NCBI RefSeq assembly: GCF_016907385.1
Contig: NZ_JAFBBU010000001.1
Coordinates: forward strand, 2,666,001-2,730,000
Direction of reading: 5' to 3'
Length of the DNA: 64,000 nucleotides
Source: Subtercola frigoramans
GTDB lineage: Bacteria > Actinomycetota > Actinomycetes > Actinomycetales > Microbacteriaceae
Shown: positions 44,140-53,699 of the stretch, piece after piece
Layout of the letters: each line of letters begins with the position of its first letter
How positions within the stretch are numbered: the first letter of the stretch is position 1
Position numbers and translations under genes: made by a program
The notes under the pieces: model-generated
The model's database searches: none
Seen by the model: only the letters and a program-made list of their open reading frames with translations
What the model was told of the DNA's origin: nothing

Positions 44140-47100
44140 TCGACGCGCTCGTCGCGGCCGGCTACCGGGCCAAAGTCTGTTGCCGACTTCTCGGCGTCAG
44201 TAGCCCTGGCTACTACCGATATCGGCACCGTCCGTTGTCCCCGACTCAGATGCGCCGGCAGGGGCTCACCGGGCTGATCCGTGAGGTCCACACGGCATCA
44301 CGGCAAACGTACGGCTCCCGGCGCGTGCACGCCGAGCTGACGCTAGGCATGCACATCCAGGTCAGCGAACGCCTCGTCGCCGTGCTGATGTCTAACGCTC
44401 AGATCCTTGGATTACCGGGGCCCGCGAAGGTGAAACGGCTCCATGGCGTCGCGACCGCCGACGATCTCGTGCACCGCAAGTTTCATCGCTTGTCACCGAA
44501 CGAGCTGTGGGTCGCGGACATCGAGCGCCACGAGGCGTTCTTGAACCTTGCGGTGGTGAAAGGACACCGCTTCGCGCCTGTCGCAGCAGGCGTAAATAGC
44601 TGAAGGACGATCGGCTGTGTCGGCTTGGGCATGGCTGGTGGAGCAGTCCTTGACAACGACGAGTCGTATCAGCACTGCCAGATGGTGCGGGCTCGGCTAG
44701 CGAGACGGAGAGGCATACGTATAGGAACCAGTGGCCGAAAGCCCCTCAATTCAGCCCACCAACTCGAAACCTGGCGGATTTGGGTTGGGTCGCATCGCGC
44801 ACCCGTGCAGCCTCGGCTGGGCGGGGAACTCTTGGATCGGGTGATGTCGCCGATCGGGAGGCCACGGTGAAAGCCTGCGGCGTAGCCGTGGCGATGATGC
44901 TGGGGCATAACTGGGTGCCGATCCCGTCGAATGGTTCAAGAGCGAACGTGGGAACCACTCCGGCTTCGCCGGTCGCTTGCCGCTGCCAGCGATACGCGAT
45001 CCGGCTGGACACATGGCCTGTTGATCGGGCCGGGGTGGGGCGGAGAACCCGTAGTAGTCCGAGGTCGGGAAAGCCGACCGCATGGCGAAGGGGTTCAGCA
45101 TGATCGCAGCGACAGAAAACAGGGAAGGAGACACACTGATGAATACCGGTGTTTCGTGGCCTGACGTCACCGAGGCGTGGGCGCGAGTACTTGCACTGCA
45201 AACGAAGCTGCACCGTTGGGCGACGGACGATCCTGCCCGTCGCTTCGATGATTTGTTCAACCTGGTTTATGACCCGGGTTTCCTCGTTGCCGCGTGGAAC
45301 CGGGTGCAGGGAAATAAGGGAGGCCGCACGGCCGGGGTCGATGGGATCGTGCCACGATCTATCGCACCGGAAGACGTGCGGGGCATGCTCGCTGAGTTGC
45401 GTGAGAGCGTGAAGAGCGGCGAGTTCGCCCCAGAACGGGTCAAACAGAAATCGATACCGAAAGCGAACGGCAAGGTCCGGACGCTGGGGATACCGACGAT
45501 GACTGACCGGATCGTTCAGGCTTCTTTGAAGCTGGTGTTAGAGCCGATCTTCGAGGCCGATTTTATGCCATCATCGTATGGTTTTCGGCCTCGGAGGCGC
45601 GCGCAGGACGCGATCGCTGAGATCCATTTCTATGCCTCACGGGGTTACGTGCAGGTCTTCGAAGCGGATATCACAGCGTGTTTCGACGAAATCGATCACA
45701 CCGCTCTGATGGAGCGAGTGCGGTCGAGAATCGCCGATAGGCGTGTCCTGCGGCTGGTTCGCGGATTCCTGAGAGCTGGCGTCCTTTCCGAGGACGGCGT
45801 CAACAGGGATACATTCACCGGCACCCCGCAGGGCGGGATTCTGTCGCCACTGCTGGCCAACATCGCCCTGTCCGTTGTGGACGAGCACTTCCAACACAAA
45901 TGGGAATCGCTCGGACCGCAATGGTCGCGCACGAAGCACCAGCGCGCCGGGGGCGCGACGATGAAACTGATCCGCTACGCGGATGACTTCATCGTTCTTG
46001 TCCGCGGAACACGAGCTGATACGGAGGCGCTGTGGGACGAGGTTGCCGTAGTACTCCAACCGGCGGGCTTACGCCTGTCGGTGGAGAAAACGACAGTCAC
46101 GCACATAGACGAAGGGTTTGATTTCCTCGGGTGGCACATCCAGCGCCGCCGGATCAGGGGTCATGCCGGGAAAACAGCGATCTATACCTACCCGTCGACG
46201 AAGTCTCTGACCTCGATCACGGCAAAGGTGCGTTTGTTGACCCGGCGGGCATCGCATCGAACGCTCGCTGACCTGCTCCGCCGGTTAAACCCGGTGCTGC
46301 GGGGCTGGTGTAACTACTTTCAGCACGGCGTCGTCAAACGCGTCTTCAGCTACCTCGATCACTTCGCCTTTTGGCGGATCGTGGGCTGGCTACGCAAACG
46401 ACACCCGAAACTGAACATGCACACCCTGGTGAGGCGATTTCTTCCCGGCTGGGAGATTCGCGCCGAAGGAATCGAGTTCTTCCGAGCCTGGCAGGTCCCC
46501 GTGACCCGCTACCGGTATCGAGGAACCCGCATCCCCACACCATGGACGAACGCCGCGGCATGAGCATGTGGAGAGCCGGATGCTCAGGAATGAGCACGTC
46601 CGGTTCGGAGGGCGGCCAGCAGAAACCCACCCGCAGCAACGCGGGCAGGGCGCTGCTGGCCGACCCTACACCGAGCATCCAACGAGAGAAGGCAAAATCT
46701 ACTGCCGCGCGGTGATGGACACCTTCTCCAGGAAGATCGTTGGCTGGTCGATCGACAACGCTCAGGACACGAACCTTGTCGTCAACGCCCTCGACATGGC
46801 CATCAAGAACAGGCAGCCAGGCGCGGGAGGCATCGTTCACGCGGACCACGGCGTGCAATTCACGTCGTGGGCTTTCACAAATAAGATTCGCGCCTCGGGG
46901 CTGATGCCTTCGTTCGGGACGATCGGCGATTGCTACGACAACTCGATGATGGAATCGTTTTGGTCCAGCATGCAGATCGAGCTGCTCAACCGGAAGAAGT
47001 GGCGTACGAGAGTCGACTTGGCCAACGCGATTTTCGAGTACATCGAGATCTTCTACAACCGCCAACGACGGCACTCAAAGCTCGGATACGTTACACCCAT

Positions 47101-47143
47101 CGAGCACGAGCTACGCTTCAACCAAACATCAATATCCGCCTGA
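44136..47143 (+). CDS. IS3 transposase OrfB, split by a group II intron (exons 44136–44522 and 46670–47143)
   Basis: Exon 1 gives 129 codons ending NELWVADI; exon 2 begins TEHPTREGKIYC. Joining them at 44522/46670 keeps the frame exactly and yields a 286-residue rve-type transposase with all acidic residues: Asp in VADI, Asp in IVHADHGVQFTS and Glu in NSMMESFW. Without splicing, translation of exon 1 runs into the intron and stops at 44603. So the transposase depends on splicing. Confidence 0.85.
44523..46669 (+). mobile_element. Group II intron within IS3 orfB
   Basis: 2,147 bp starting GAGCG (consensus GTGYG) and ending CCGACCCTAC. Exon binding: IBS1 GACATC (44517–44522) is perfectly complementary to GATGTC at 44843–44848, a plausible EBS1 in domain I. 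Domain V is clear at 46573–46608 (GAGCCGGATGCTC…GAGCACGTCCGGTTC), and domain VI is the GGCCAGCAG/CTGCTGGCC stem that follows. The maturase is in domain IV. Confidence 0.9.
45139..46563 (+). CDS. ltrA: Group II intron reverse transcriptase/maturase
   Basis: 474 residues from ATG 45139 with AAGGAG 8 nt upstream. RT blocks: KQKSIPKANGKVRTLGIPTM, YGFRPRRRAQDAI, FEADITACFDEIDH, GTPQGGILSPLLANIALS, LIRYADDFIVLV (catalytic YADD), GFDFLGWH. The maturase (X) domain with RGWCNYFQHG follows. No HNH endonuclease domain is present, so retrohoming would rely on single-stranded targets. Appears intact. Confidence 0.93.
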   Translation: MNTGVSWPDVTEAWARVLALQTKLHRWATDDPARRFDDLFNLVYDPGFLVAAWNRVQGNKGGRTAGVDGIVPRSIAPEDVRGMLAELRESVKSGEFAPERVKQKSIPKANGKVRTLGIPTMTDRIVQASLKLVLEPIFEADFMPSSYGFRPRRRAQDAIAEIHFYASRGYVQVFEADITACFDEIDHTALMERVRSRIADRRVLRLVRGFLRAGVLSEDGVNRDTFTGTPQGGILSPLLANIALSVVDEHFQHKWESLGPQWSRTKHQRAGGATMKLIRYADDFIVLVRGTRADTEALWDEVAVVLQPAGLRLSVEKTTVTHIDEGFDFLGWHIQRRRIRGHAGKTAIYTYPSTKSLTSITAKVRLLTRRASHRTLADLLRRLNPVLRGWCNYFQHGVVKRVFSYLDHFAFWRIVGWLRKRHPKLNMHTLVRRFLPGWEIRAEGIEFFRAWQVPVTRYRYRGTRIPTPWTNAAA

Positions 47144-47185
47144 ATTCTCACACCGCAACGGGTAACCAAACTGTAGGGCACGTCA

Positions 47186-47329
47186 GAATCAACTCAACCT
47201 TCAGCAGTCCCGATCGTGAAGTCGCCGCCCGAGACGCGTCGGGCGCTGAACTCCGGATCCGTGCGGCCGGGTTCCCGGCACGGAAAACGATCGATGACTT
47301 CGCGTTCGATCACCAGACCTCCGTGAAAC
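47186..47329 (+). pseudogene. istB fragment, 5' piece (interrupted by IS21)
   Basis: Reads REVAARDASGAELRIRAAGF PARKTIDDFAFDHQTSVK in IstB style, without a start (cut by the IS3 right end). Removing the IS21 at 47330–49924 and one TGAAAC copy joins it in frame to the piece at 49931: HQTSVK–PGTLAHLSHGDYLSQAENVV. Confidence 0.8.
47324..47329. repeat. IS21 target-site duplication, left
   Basis: TGAAAC, repeated at 49925–49930 directly after the right IS end. Confidence 0.75.
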
Positions 47330-47492
47330 TGAGTATTTGCGTTCCTGAGCGCCACCAGTATTGCGGTTGAACGCCACTTGCTCGTTCTCGGGGTCGCGGC
47401 TTTCAGCGCCACTGAATATTCGGGTTGAGCGCCACTGTTCGTAGGCTCCTTCTGCCGTGTGCTCTATCACGCGGCAGAAGGAGTAATCACAG

Positions 47493-49064
47493 ATGGTACG
47501 GAAGATCAAAGCGAAGCTGGTGCTCAGGCTGCGCAGCGAAGGGCTTTCGGGGCGGCAGATCGCCGCGCAGGGATTGTCCCGGCATAGCGTGGCGGCGGTG
47601 CTCGAGGCCGCGGATCGGGAAAAGGTGACCTGGGACGACGTCGCCGCCCTGGACGACGCCGCGGTGTATGCGCGGTTGTTCCCCGACCGGGGTGCGCATG
47701 AGAGCGTACATACGCAGCCCGACTGGGCTCACGTGCATCGTGAGCTCGCCCGGGTCGGCGTGACGCTGAAGCTGTTGCATGGCGAGTACGTCGATCGGTG
47801 CCGTGCGGCAGCCGAGACGGCGATGGGATACGACCGGTTTTGCAAGAACTACCAGCAGCAGGTCCTCGTCATCGGCGCCGCGTCCCGGGTGGGTCATAAG
47901 GCGGGACAGACGGTCGAGGTCGACTGGTCCGGTCCCACGATGCAGCTCACCGACCCGATGACCGACGCATCGACACGGGTGTTCTTGTTCGTCGGGTGCT
48001 TGCCGTTCTCCAGATACGCGTTCGTGGAACCAACACTGGATATGCTGCAGGGCACCTGGCTGCGCGCGCATGTGGCGATGTTCGACTGGTTCGGCGGGAG
48101 CGTGCCTCGGGTCGTGCCGAACAACCTCAAGACCGGCGTGATCAAGCATCCCGCAGAGGGCGAAGTGGTCCTCAACGATGCCTATCGGGAGTTGGCCGCG
48201 CACTACTCGGCGGCGGTGCTGCCGGGCAGGGTTCGGAAACCGAAAGACAAAGCGAGCGTGGAAAACACCGTCGGTCACGTCGCGACGTGGGTGATCGCCG
48301 GGCTTCGTCACCGCCAGTTCGGCACCTTGGCCCAGTTGCGCGCCGCGGTCTATGAGCGGATCGAAGCGTATAACCGTGAACCGTTCCAGAAACGTCAGGG
48401 CTCACGCCTGAGCGTGTTCGACGCCGAGGAACGGCCGCTACTTCGGCCGCTGCCGGGGGTCGCGTTCGAGATCAGCCGGTGGGCGTATGGGCGCCGGGTG
48501 CAGAAGAACGGGCACGTGGTGTGGGGGAAGAACTTCTACTCCGTGCCCTACGCCCATATCGGCCGCGCGGTCGATTTGCGCGTGACCGAGAGCCTGATCG
48601 AGGTGTTCGGCGATAGCGAGCGGCTAACCAGTCACCTGCTGGCGCCAGCAGGCGTGACCAACGAGTACCGCACCCATGACGCTGATTTGCCGGGCGGGCC
48701 CCGTTATCGACAGTGGGACTCGGCCCGGGTCCGAGAATGGGCTGGCCGCATCGGCGAGAACACGGTGACCGTCGTGAATCGCATCTTCGAATCCGTTCCC
48801 GTCGATGAGCAGGGCCTGGACGCGGCACTGGCAGTACTGCGACTGACCCGCCGCTACTCGGCCGCGAGGGTCGAGGCGGCCTGCCAGATCGCACTGGCCT
48901 CCCGGGTCCGGTCGCCCCGGTATGCGCATCTGCGTCCGATCCTGGAGACCGAACAAGACAATCCCGGCACAAGACGGCCGAGGTTCGAGCCCGTCACCGA
49001 GACGCCTGAAGAGCCGACCGGCTACGTCCGAGGCGCCGACTACTACGCAGGAGAGAAACGATGA
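47493..49064 (+). CDS. istA: IS21 transposase IstA
   Basis: 523 residues. N-terminal HTH (LVLRLRSEGLSGRQIAAQGLSRHSVAAVLE), DDE core with VEVDWSGPTMQL (Asp), RVVPNNLKTGV (Asp replaced in this common IS21 variant by Asn in PNN, the family's D/N position) and KDKASVENTVGHV (Glu). C-terminal beta domain after 300. Overlaps istB by 4 bp. Confidence 0.92.
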   Translation: MVRKIKAKLVLRLRSEGLSGRQIAAQGLSRHSVAAVLEAADREKVTWDDVAALDDAAVYARLFPDRGAHESVHTQPDWAHVHRELARVGVTLKLLHGEYVDRCRAAAETAMGYDRFCKNYQQQVLVIGAASRVGHKAGQTVEVDWSGPTMQLTDPMTDASTRVFLFVGCLPFSRYAFVEPTLDMLQGTWLRAHVAMFDWFGGSVPRVVPNNLKTGVIKHPAEGEVVLNDAYRELAAHYSAAVLPGRVRKPKDKASVENTVGHVATWVIAGLRHRQFGTLAQLRAAVYERIEAYNREPFQKRQGSRLSVFDAEERPLLRPLPGVAFEISRWAYGRRVQKNGHVVWGKNFYSVPYAHIGRAVDLRVTESLIEVFGDSERLTSHLLAPAGVTNEYRTHDADLPGGPRYRQWDSARVREWAGRIGENTVTVVNRIFESVPVDEQGLDAALAVLRLTRRYSAARVEAACQIALASRVRSPRYAHLRPILETEQDNPGTRRPRFEPVTETPEEPTGYVRGADYYAGEKR

Positions 49065-49801
49065 CGCGTATCGATGGGGAGAGCAAACGCAAGCTCCGAG
49101 AGATGGGAGTCACCTCACTCGTCGACGCCCTAGAGACGAAAGACGACACCCTCACCCTCGGGATGCCTTTCGAGGAACGGATCAAACTCGTTGTCGATGA
49201 CGCGCACGCGACGTTCACCCACGCGAAAGTCGAAGGCCTGATTCGCCGGGCCGGGCTGCGTTACCCGAACGCCGACCTCCGCAAGCTCGACCTCGTCGAG
49301 CAACGCGGCCTGGACCGCGGGATCATCGCCCAGCTGGGCACCTGCACCTTCATCGAGAGGCGGCAGAACGTCGTGTTCCAAGGATTCACCGGCTCCGGAA
49401 AGTCCTACCTCGGATCGGCACTGGCGAAGCAAGCCTGCCAACACCGGTATCGAGCGCACTACATCCGCATGCCCGACCTCGAAGAAGCCTGGGCTGCGGG
49501 CCGCGACAAGCCCGGCGGCAAAGAGAAGTTCCTCCGGAAATATGCGGCGTTCACCCTCCTCGTGATCGATGAATGGCTGCTCGACCAGCCGGACGACAAC
49601 ACCCGCAGCATGCTCCTTGAGCGCCGCTACGACACCACCTCGACCGTGTTCTGCACCCAGTACGCCAAGAAGGACTGGCCTCAACGCCTAGGCGGCGGCG
49701 TTCACGCCGACGCGATCATGGACCGCATCGTGCACCGCACGATCTGGATCGAGACCGGCGGCACCAACATGCGCGAACACACCGCGGACACCGCGGCGTG
49801 A
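49061..49801 (+). CDS. istB: IS21 helper ATPase IstB
   Basis: 246 residues, AAA+ (DnaC-like). Walker A GFTGSGKSYLG near 108, Walker B FTLLVIDEW near 165, and sensor region STVFCTQYAKKDW. Coupled to istA by ATGA. Different subgroup from the disrupted istB around it. Confidence 0.92.
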   Translation: MTRIDGESKRKLREMGVTSLVDALETKDDTLTLGMPFEERIKLVVDDAHATFTHAKVEGLIRRAGLRYPNADLRKLDLVEQRGLDRGIIAQLGTCTFIERRQNVVFQGFTGSGKSYLGSALAKQACQHRYRAHYIRMPDLEEAWAAGRDKPGGKEKFLRKYAAFTLLVIDEWLLDQPDDNTRSMLLERRYDTTSTVFCTQYAKKDWPQRLGGGVHADAIMDRIVHRTIWIETGGTNMREHTADTAA

Positions 49802-49924
49802 CCCACGCCGGTGAGCGCGAGCTGAACCACTGGCGCTCACCGGCAATACCCAGCGGCGCTGAGACGCAATAATCAGTGGCGCTCAACCGCAATAACCGAT
49901 GGCGCTCAAGGGGTCAAATACTCA

Positions 49925-49930
49925 TGAAAC
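49925..49930. repeat. IS21 target-site duplication, right
   Basis: TGAAAC, matching 47324–47329. Confidence 0.75.
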
Positions 49931-50454
49931 CAGGCACCCTCGCTCACCTATCCCACGGAGACTACCTCAGCCAGGCCGAGAACGTCGTCCTCCTCGGCCC
50001 GCCCGGAACCGGCAAAACCCACCTCGCAATCGGACTCGGTATCCGGGCTGCGCAAGGCGGGCACCGGGTGCTGTTCGCAACCGCGACGGACTGGGTCACC
50101 CGACTCCAGGCGGCGCACCAGCAGGGCCGGCTCCCCGCCGAGCTCGCCCGGCTCCGCCGGTGCGGGCTGATCATCGTGGACGAGGTCGGCTACATCCCGT
50201 TCGAGCAAGACGCCGCGAACCTGTTCTTCCAACTCGTATCATCCCGCTACGAACACGCCTCACTGATCCTCACCAGCAACCTGCCCTTCGCGGGCTGGGG
50301 CGAGGTCTTCGGTGACCACGTCGTCGCTGCCGCGATGATCGACCGGATCGTGCACCACGCCGAAGTAATCACCCTCAAAGGCGCCAGCTACCGACTCAAA
50401 AACACCGGAATCGACACGCTCCCTTCAGCACGACCAGAGAACACGGCACACTAG
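49931..50454 (+). pseudogene. istB fragment, 3' piece
   Basis: Continues the older istB: PGTLAHLSHGDYLSQAENVV LLGPPGTGKTHLAIGLG (Walker A), LIIVDEVGYIPFEQDAANLF (Walker B), ILTSNLPFAGWGEVF, MIDRIVHHAEVITLKGASYR. Ends at 50454. Because its 5' part is cut by the IS3 and split by IS21, the gene is dead, although a short product from ATG 49924 could be made. Confidence 0.82.
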
Positions 50455-50604
50455 ACAAAACAAAACTGCTCAAAACTGCAAGAGCGCAAACGCCCACAAC
50501 TCAAAGAGCGCCGACACACTGAACTCGGTTGCCCATGTCACTCCGCGAACAGGGTACGAGTTCGCCGCTGACGGGCGATCATAGCCGAGATTGCAGCTCC
50601 TGTC

Positions 50605-51717
50605 TCATGGTACGTCGACCCAGGTTCCACGGGCTTGGGATTCAACAACGGCGTACACGACGCGGGCCGCCCGCAGGCCGTCCACGAACGTGGGCAGGCC
50701 TGCGGGCACGGTGCCGCGGATGGCCTCGTAGGTGTCCCCGACAAATGCTGCGAAAGCATCGAGATAGCCGAGCGGGTGCCCTGCGGGTGCGACGCTGAGG
50801 CGACGCGCATCACCGTCAAGCGATATGGGATCGCGTTGAAGGATCTCCGACCCCTTTGCTCGCCCGATCCACAACGACTCCGGGTTCTCCTGCGAGAATC
50901 GCAGGGTCTCTCGAGATCCGGCTATCTCGATCTCGAGCGCGTTCTTCCGGCCAGGAGATACCTGGGAAACGACAAGCGTGCCAACAGCGCCGCGACGCGT
51001 CTCGAACAATACGCTGGCGAGGTCTTCCGTCTCCACATCACGACCACCCCGTTGGGGATACGTCGTGCGTGTCAGTGCACTCAAACGGCTGATCCGGTCG
51101 CCGGAAACGAATTCGATCACATCAACCAGATGCGATCCGATATCTGCGAATGCCCGCGACTGGCCACCGGTCTTGCCGTGAACTCGCCAATTGTCCGAGG
51201 CTGGATCCGATAGCCAGTCCTGCAGGTACGACCCACTGATCAGGCTGATGCGGCCCACGTCACCACGCATCACACGCGCGCGTGCCTCCCGAACCATCGG
51301 GTGGAACCGGTACACGAAAGGAACGGTCGCCACCCGATCGTGTTGCTCAGCGAGATCGGCGAGGATCTCAGCCTCAGACACAGTGATCGCCAAGGGCTTC
51401 TCGCACACCACGTGCAGACCACGGCTCAGGGCCAAGTGTGCGTACGCGAAATGAGTGTCGTTGGGCGTGCAGATGTGCACGACATCAACACCGTCCATTG
51501 CCTCATCGATAGTCGTCGCGACCCGGGGAATTCGCAAATCACTCGCGGCATCGTGACCCTTACTCGCGCTCGAACCGAGCACCACCGCCGGAACACCTCC
51601 AGCCACCCGGATGGAGCGCGCGTGTACCTGGCCCATGAACCCCGTACCAATGATCGCGGCCCGAACCTGACCAACCACCACCGTCGAAACGTCCACATCA
51701 ATCGACAGCTGCGTCAT
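50605..51717 (-). CDS. Gfo/Idh/MocA-family oxidoreductase
   Basis: 370 residues; NAD(P)-dependent sugar or cyclitol dehydrogenase. Rossmann GTGFMGQVHARS, the CEKPLA motif (catalytic Lys) near 105, YRFHPMV and DIGSHLVDVIEF (catalytic Asp/His). Last gene of the sugar operon. Immediately downstream is the mobile-element block. Confidence 0.9.
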   Translation of the reverse strand: MTQLSIDVDVSTVVVGQVRAAIIGTGFMGQVHARSIRVAGGVPAVVLGSSASKGHDAASDLRIPRVATTIDEAMDGVDVVHICTPNDTHFAYAHLALSRGLHVVCEKPLAITVSEAEILADLAEQHDRVATVPFVYRFHPMVREARARVMRGDVGRISLISGSYLQDWLSDPASDNWRVHGKTGGQSRAFADIGSHLVDVIEFVSGDRISRLSALTRTTYPQRGGRDVETEDLASVLFETRRGAVGTLVVSQVSPGRKNALEIEIAGSRETLRFSQENPESLWIGRAKGSEILQRDPISLDGDARRLSVAPAGHPLGYLDAFAAFVGDTYEAIRGTVPAGLPTFVDGLRAARVVYAVVESQARGTWVDVP

Positions 51718-51798
51718 TCTGGGAGCACCGTCGAGTATTGGTGCTTAATTGTCGAAGAGGTTGTGTTGTTTCCGGTTCTCTGCACGGGCTTGCGGGAT

Positions 51799-52848
51799 TC
51801 AGTCATGAAAGAGCACGACTGATTTCACATTCCGGCCCGATTCCATGTCCCTGAACGCGGTCTCCCATTCACCGATCTCATACTTTGCACTGATGCATGA
51901 ATCAACGTCGATTGTGCGTGAACTCAGCAGAGTGAGTACTCGTTCCCAATCGAGCCATCCGTGGCCGCGTGATCCGACTATTGAGACGACCTTTGCCACG
52001 ACGGGATCGAGGCTGTAGCCGAATGGGTTTGGTCCCCACCCTATTTTCACGATTCTTCCGCCGACTGCGACGACATCGAGTGCGGTCTGCATGGCGGCAC
52101 TTACGCCAGCGGCATCGATCACCAGATCTGCGCCGAGTTGTCTGGTTTGACCCTTCACTGCCTCAACTACGTTGTCGCGGCCGGATACCACTAGTTCGCC
52201 GAGCCCCAGAGAAGCTATCAAGGGGGCTTTGGGCACGTCACGATCGACTCCGATGAGAGTGACGCTTGCGGCCCCTGCTGCCCGAGCGATTTGCGCAGCG
52301 AAAATGCCGATGGCACCTGCTCCGACGACGACAACGTGTTCACCCAATTCGAGATGGCCTCTGCTGATGACGCCGGCGTAGGCGACTGCCACTGGCTCGG
52401 TCATCGACGCGGTAACGAAATCCAACTCGGTGGGTATGGAGTGCAGGGTTTCAATACTTGCGATGCACCTGGCGGCGAAGAATCCATCGGTATGCGCCCC
52501 GAAAACCTTCAGATCTGGACAATGCTGAGGACTTCCAGTGCGGCACATTCGACACTTTCCACACACTGAACCGTTGGTTTCACACACCACACGGTCGCCG
52601 ACCCGCCAAGGACCGCACTCCGCGCCTATGTCAACGATTTCGCCCGCCATTTCGTGTCCCAGGATTACTGGGGTAGCCAACTGCCAGCTGACGGTACCCC
52701 GCCACGTGTGAAGGTCGGAGCCGCAAACTCCTACGGCACGGGGGGCGATCAAGACTTGTCCGCGCCCGGGTTTTGGTACTGGCACATCGGCCAAGGTCGT
52801 GCTGTCGTGCTCTGGCCGCATTTGCACGAGTGCCTGCATCGTATTCAC
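51799..52848 (-). CDS. Zinc-dependent alcohol dehydrogenase (sorbitol/butanediol type)
   Basis: 349-residue MDR enzyme. Catalytic zinc: VGVCGSDLHTW and GHEMAGEI; structural zinc: CGKCRMCRTGSPQHC; NAD fold VVGAGAIGIFAAQIA with ...LIGVDRD. Overlaps the upstream isomerase by 4 bp. Likely oxidises a sugar alcohol or inositol-like substrate to the ketose used by the isomerases. Confidence 0.92.
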   Translation of the reverse strand: MNTMQALVQMRPEHDSTTLADVPVPKPGRGQVLIAPRAVGVCGSDLHTWRGTVSWQLATPVILGHEMAGEIVDIGAECGPWRVGDRVVCETNGSVCGKCRMCRTGSPQHCPDLKVFGAHTDGFFAARCIASIETLHSIPTELDFVTASMTEPVAVAYAGVISRGHLELGEHVVVVGAGAIGIFAAQIARAAGAASVTLIGVDRDVPKAPLIASLGLGELVVSGRDNVVEAVKGQTRQLGADLVIDAAGVSAAMQTALDVVAVGGRIVKIGWGPNPFGYSLDPVVAKVVSIVGSRGHGWLDWERVLTLLSSRTIDVDSCISAKYEIGEWETAFRDMESGRNVKSVVLFHD

Positions 52849-53699
52849 AGCGTCACCCCATTAGTACGGAGTAGTGCTGCGATGCTCTGTTCTACGCTTT
52901 TCAGACCGCTTTGACTCGACCAATCCTGTTCGACCAAAATGTAGTTCGCGTCGGTGTGCTCGATCGCTGCATCGATGGTTTGTTGAAGCGGTAATATTCC
53001 TGCACCAATTTCTGTGAAATTGTCTGGAGAAACATAGCGTTCATCTTGGTAATACGTTTCGGAAACCAGGGGTGCATCGGCAGGCAGGGCAGCAATAATG
53101 TTGACGGGCTGTCGGATACTGAAAGGCAGATCCTTCTGGTGCAGTACTCGAATCCACTCGCCGTACCGCTCGATGATTTGCACGACATCGAGCCCGCTTC
53201 GATGTACCCAATAGGTGTCGAGCTCGAGATTCCGATACTCCGGCGCAAGGCGAGTCAACAGTTCGTCTAGATCAGTTCGATCACCGTGGCTCCTGAAGAG
53301 CGACGTGTGCACGAGCTGTTGGATGCCGACATCTGCCATCTTCTCCCCCAACCGATTGATATTCCGGGCGATATCGTCGATATCGTCGAGATTTCGATAA
53401 AGCAGTTTCGAAACCAGGTACTTCGTGCCGAGTTCGCGATGAAATGCGATGACATCATCAATTCGTTCTGGGTCAATCTGCTGAAGATGGGTGCTTAGAA
53501 CCGTGCCACCATCGGCCTCAATCACTTCGCGTAATTCCGAGGGGTCCGCGGCGAAGCCGACCCCGGGATCGGTGGTCGTCAAGTTGGCAAATTCGAGGTT
53601 CTGGTAACCCATCGCGATGACCGCCCTGATCGTGGCTATCGGGTCGGCTGCCAATTCGTCACGAACGGAGTACATCTGAATTCCGACGCGTAGTGTCAT
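52845..53699 (-). CDS. Sugar phosphate isomerase/epimerase (TIM barrel), paralogue 2
   Basis: 284 residues, MTLRVGIQMYSVRDEL. AP-endonuclease-2-like xylose-isomerase fold: GYQNLEFANLTTTDPGVGF, LDTYWVHRSGLDVVQIIERYG, VLHQKDLPF, ILVEQDWS (metal Glu/Asp/His). Close to the next gene (roughly half identical), so a tandem duplication. IolE/IolI-like enzymes share this fold. Confidence 0.88.
   Translation of the reverse strand: MTLRVGIQMYSVRDELAADPIATIRAVIAMGYQNLEFANLTTTDPGVGFAADPSELREVIEADGGTVLSTHLQQIDPERIDDVIAFHRELGTKYLVSKLLYRNLDDIDDIARNINRLGEKMADVGIQQLVHTSLFRSHGDRTDLDELLTRLAPEYRNLELDTYWVHRSGLDVVQIIERYGEWIRVLHQKDLPFSIRQPVNIIAALPADAPLVSETYYQDERYVSPDNFTEIGAGILPLQQTIDAAIEHTDANYILVEQDWSSQSGLKSVEQSIAALLRTNGVTL

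Larger units (their letters stand above)
43775..47185 (+). mobile_element. IS3-family element interrupted by a group II intron
   Basis: 25-bp terminal inverted repeats: 43775–43799 (TGACGTGCCCCATGGTTTGG…) and 47161–47185, differing at three positions. Inside are orfA, orfB exon 1, a 2.1-kb group II intron and orfB exon 2. No flanking target duplication is visible; the right end abuts a truncated istB. Confidence 0.85.
47330..49924 (+). mobile_element. IS21-family insertion sequence
   Basis: Ends TGAGTATTTG (47330) and CAAATACTCA (49924) are inverted, followed inward by repeats of TGAGCGCCAC…TATTGCGGTTGA (47346–47370; inverted at 49883–49908), the multiple-end-repeat layout of IS21. Flanked by 6-bp TGAAAC duplications. 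Carries intact istA and istB. Inserted in an older istB. Confidence 0.88.
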
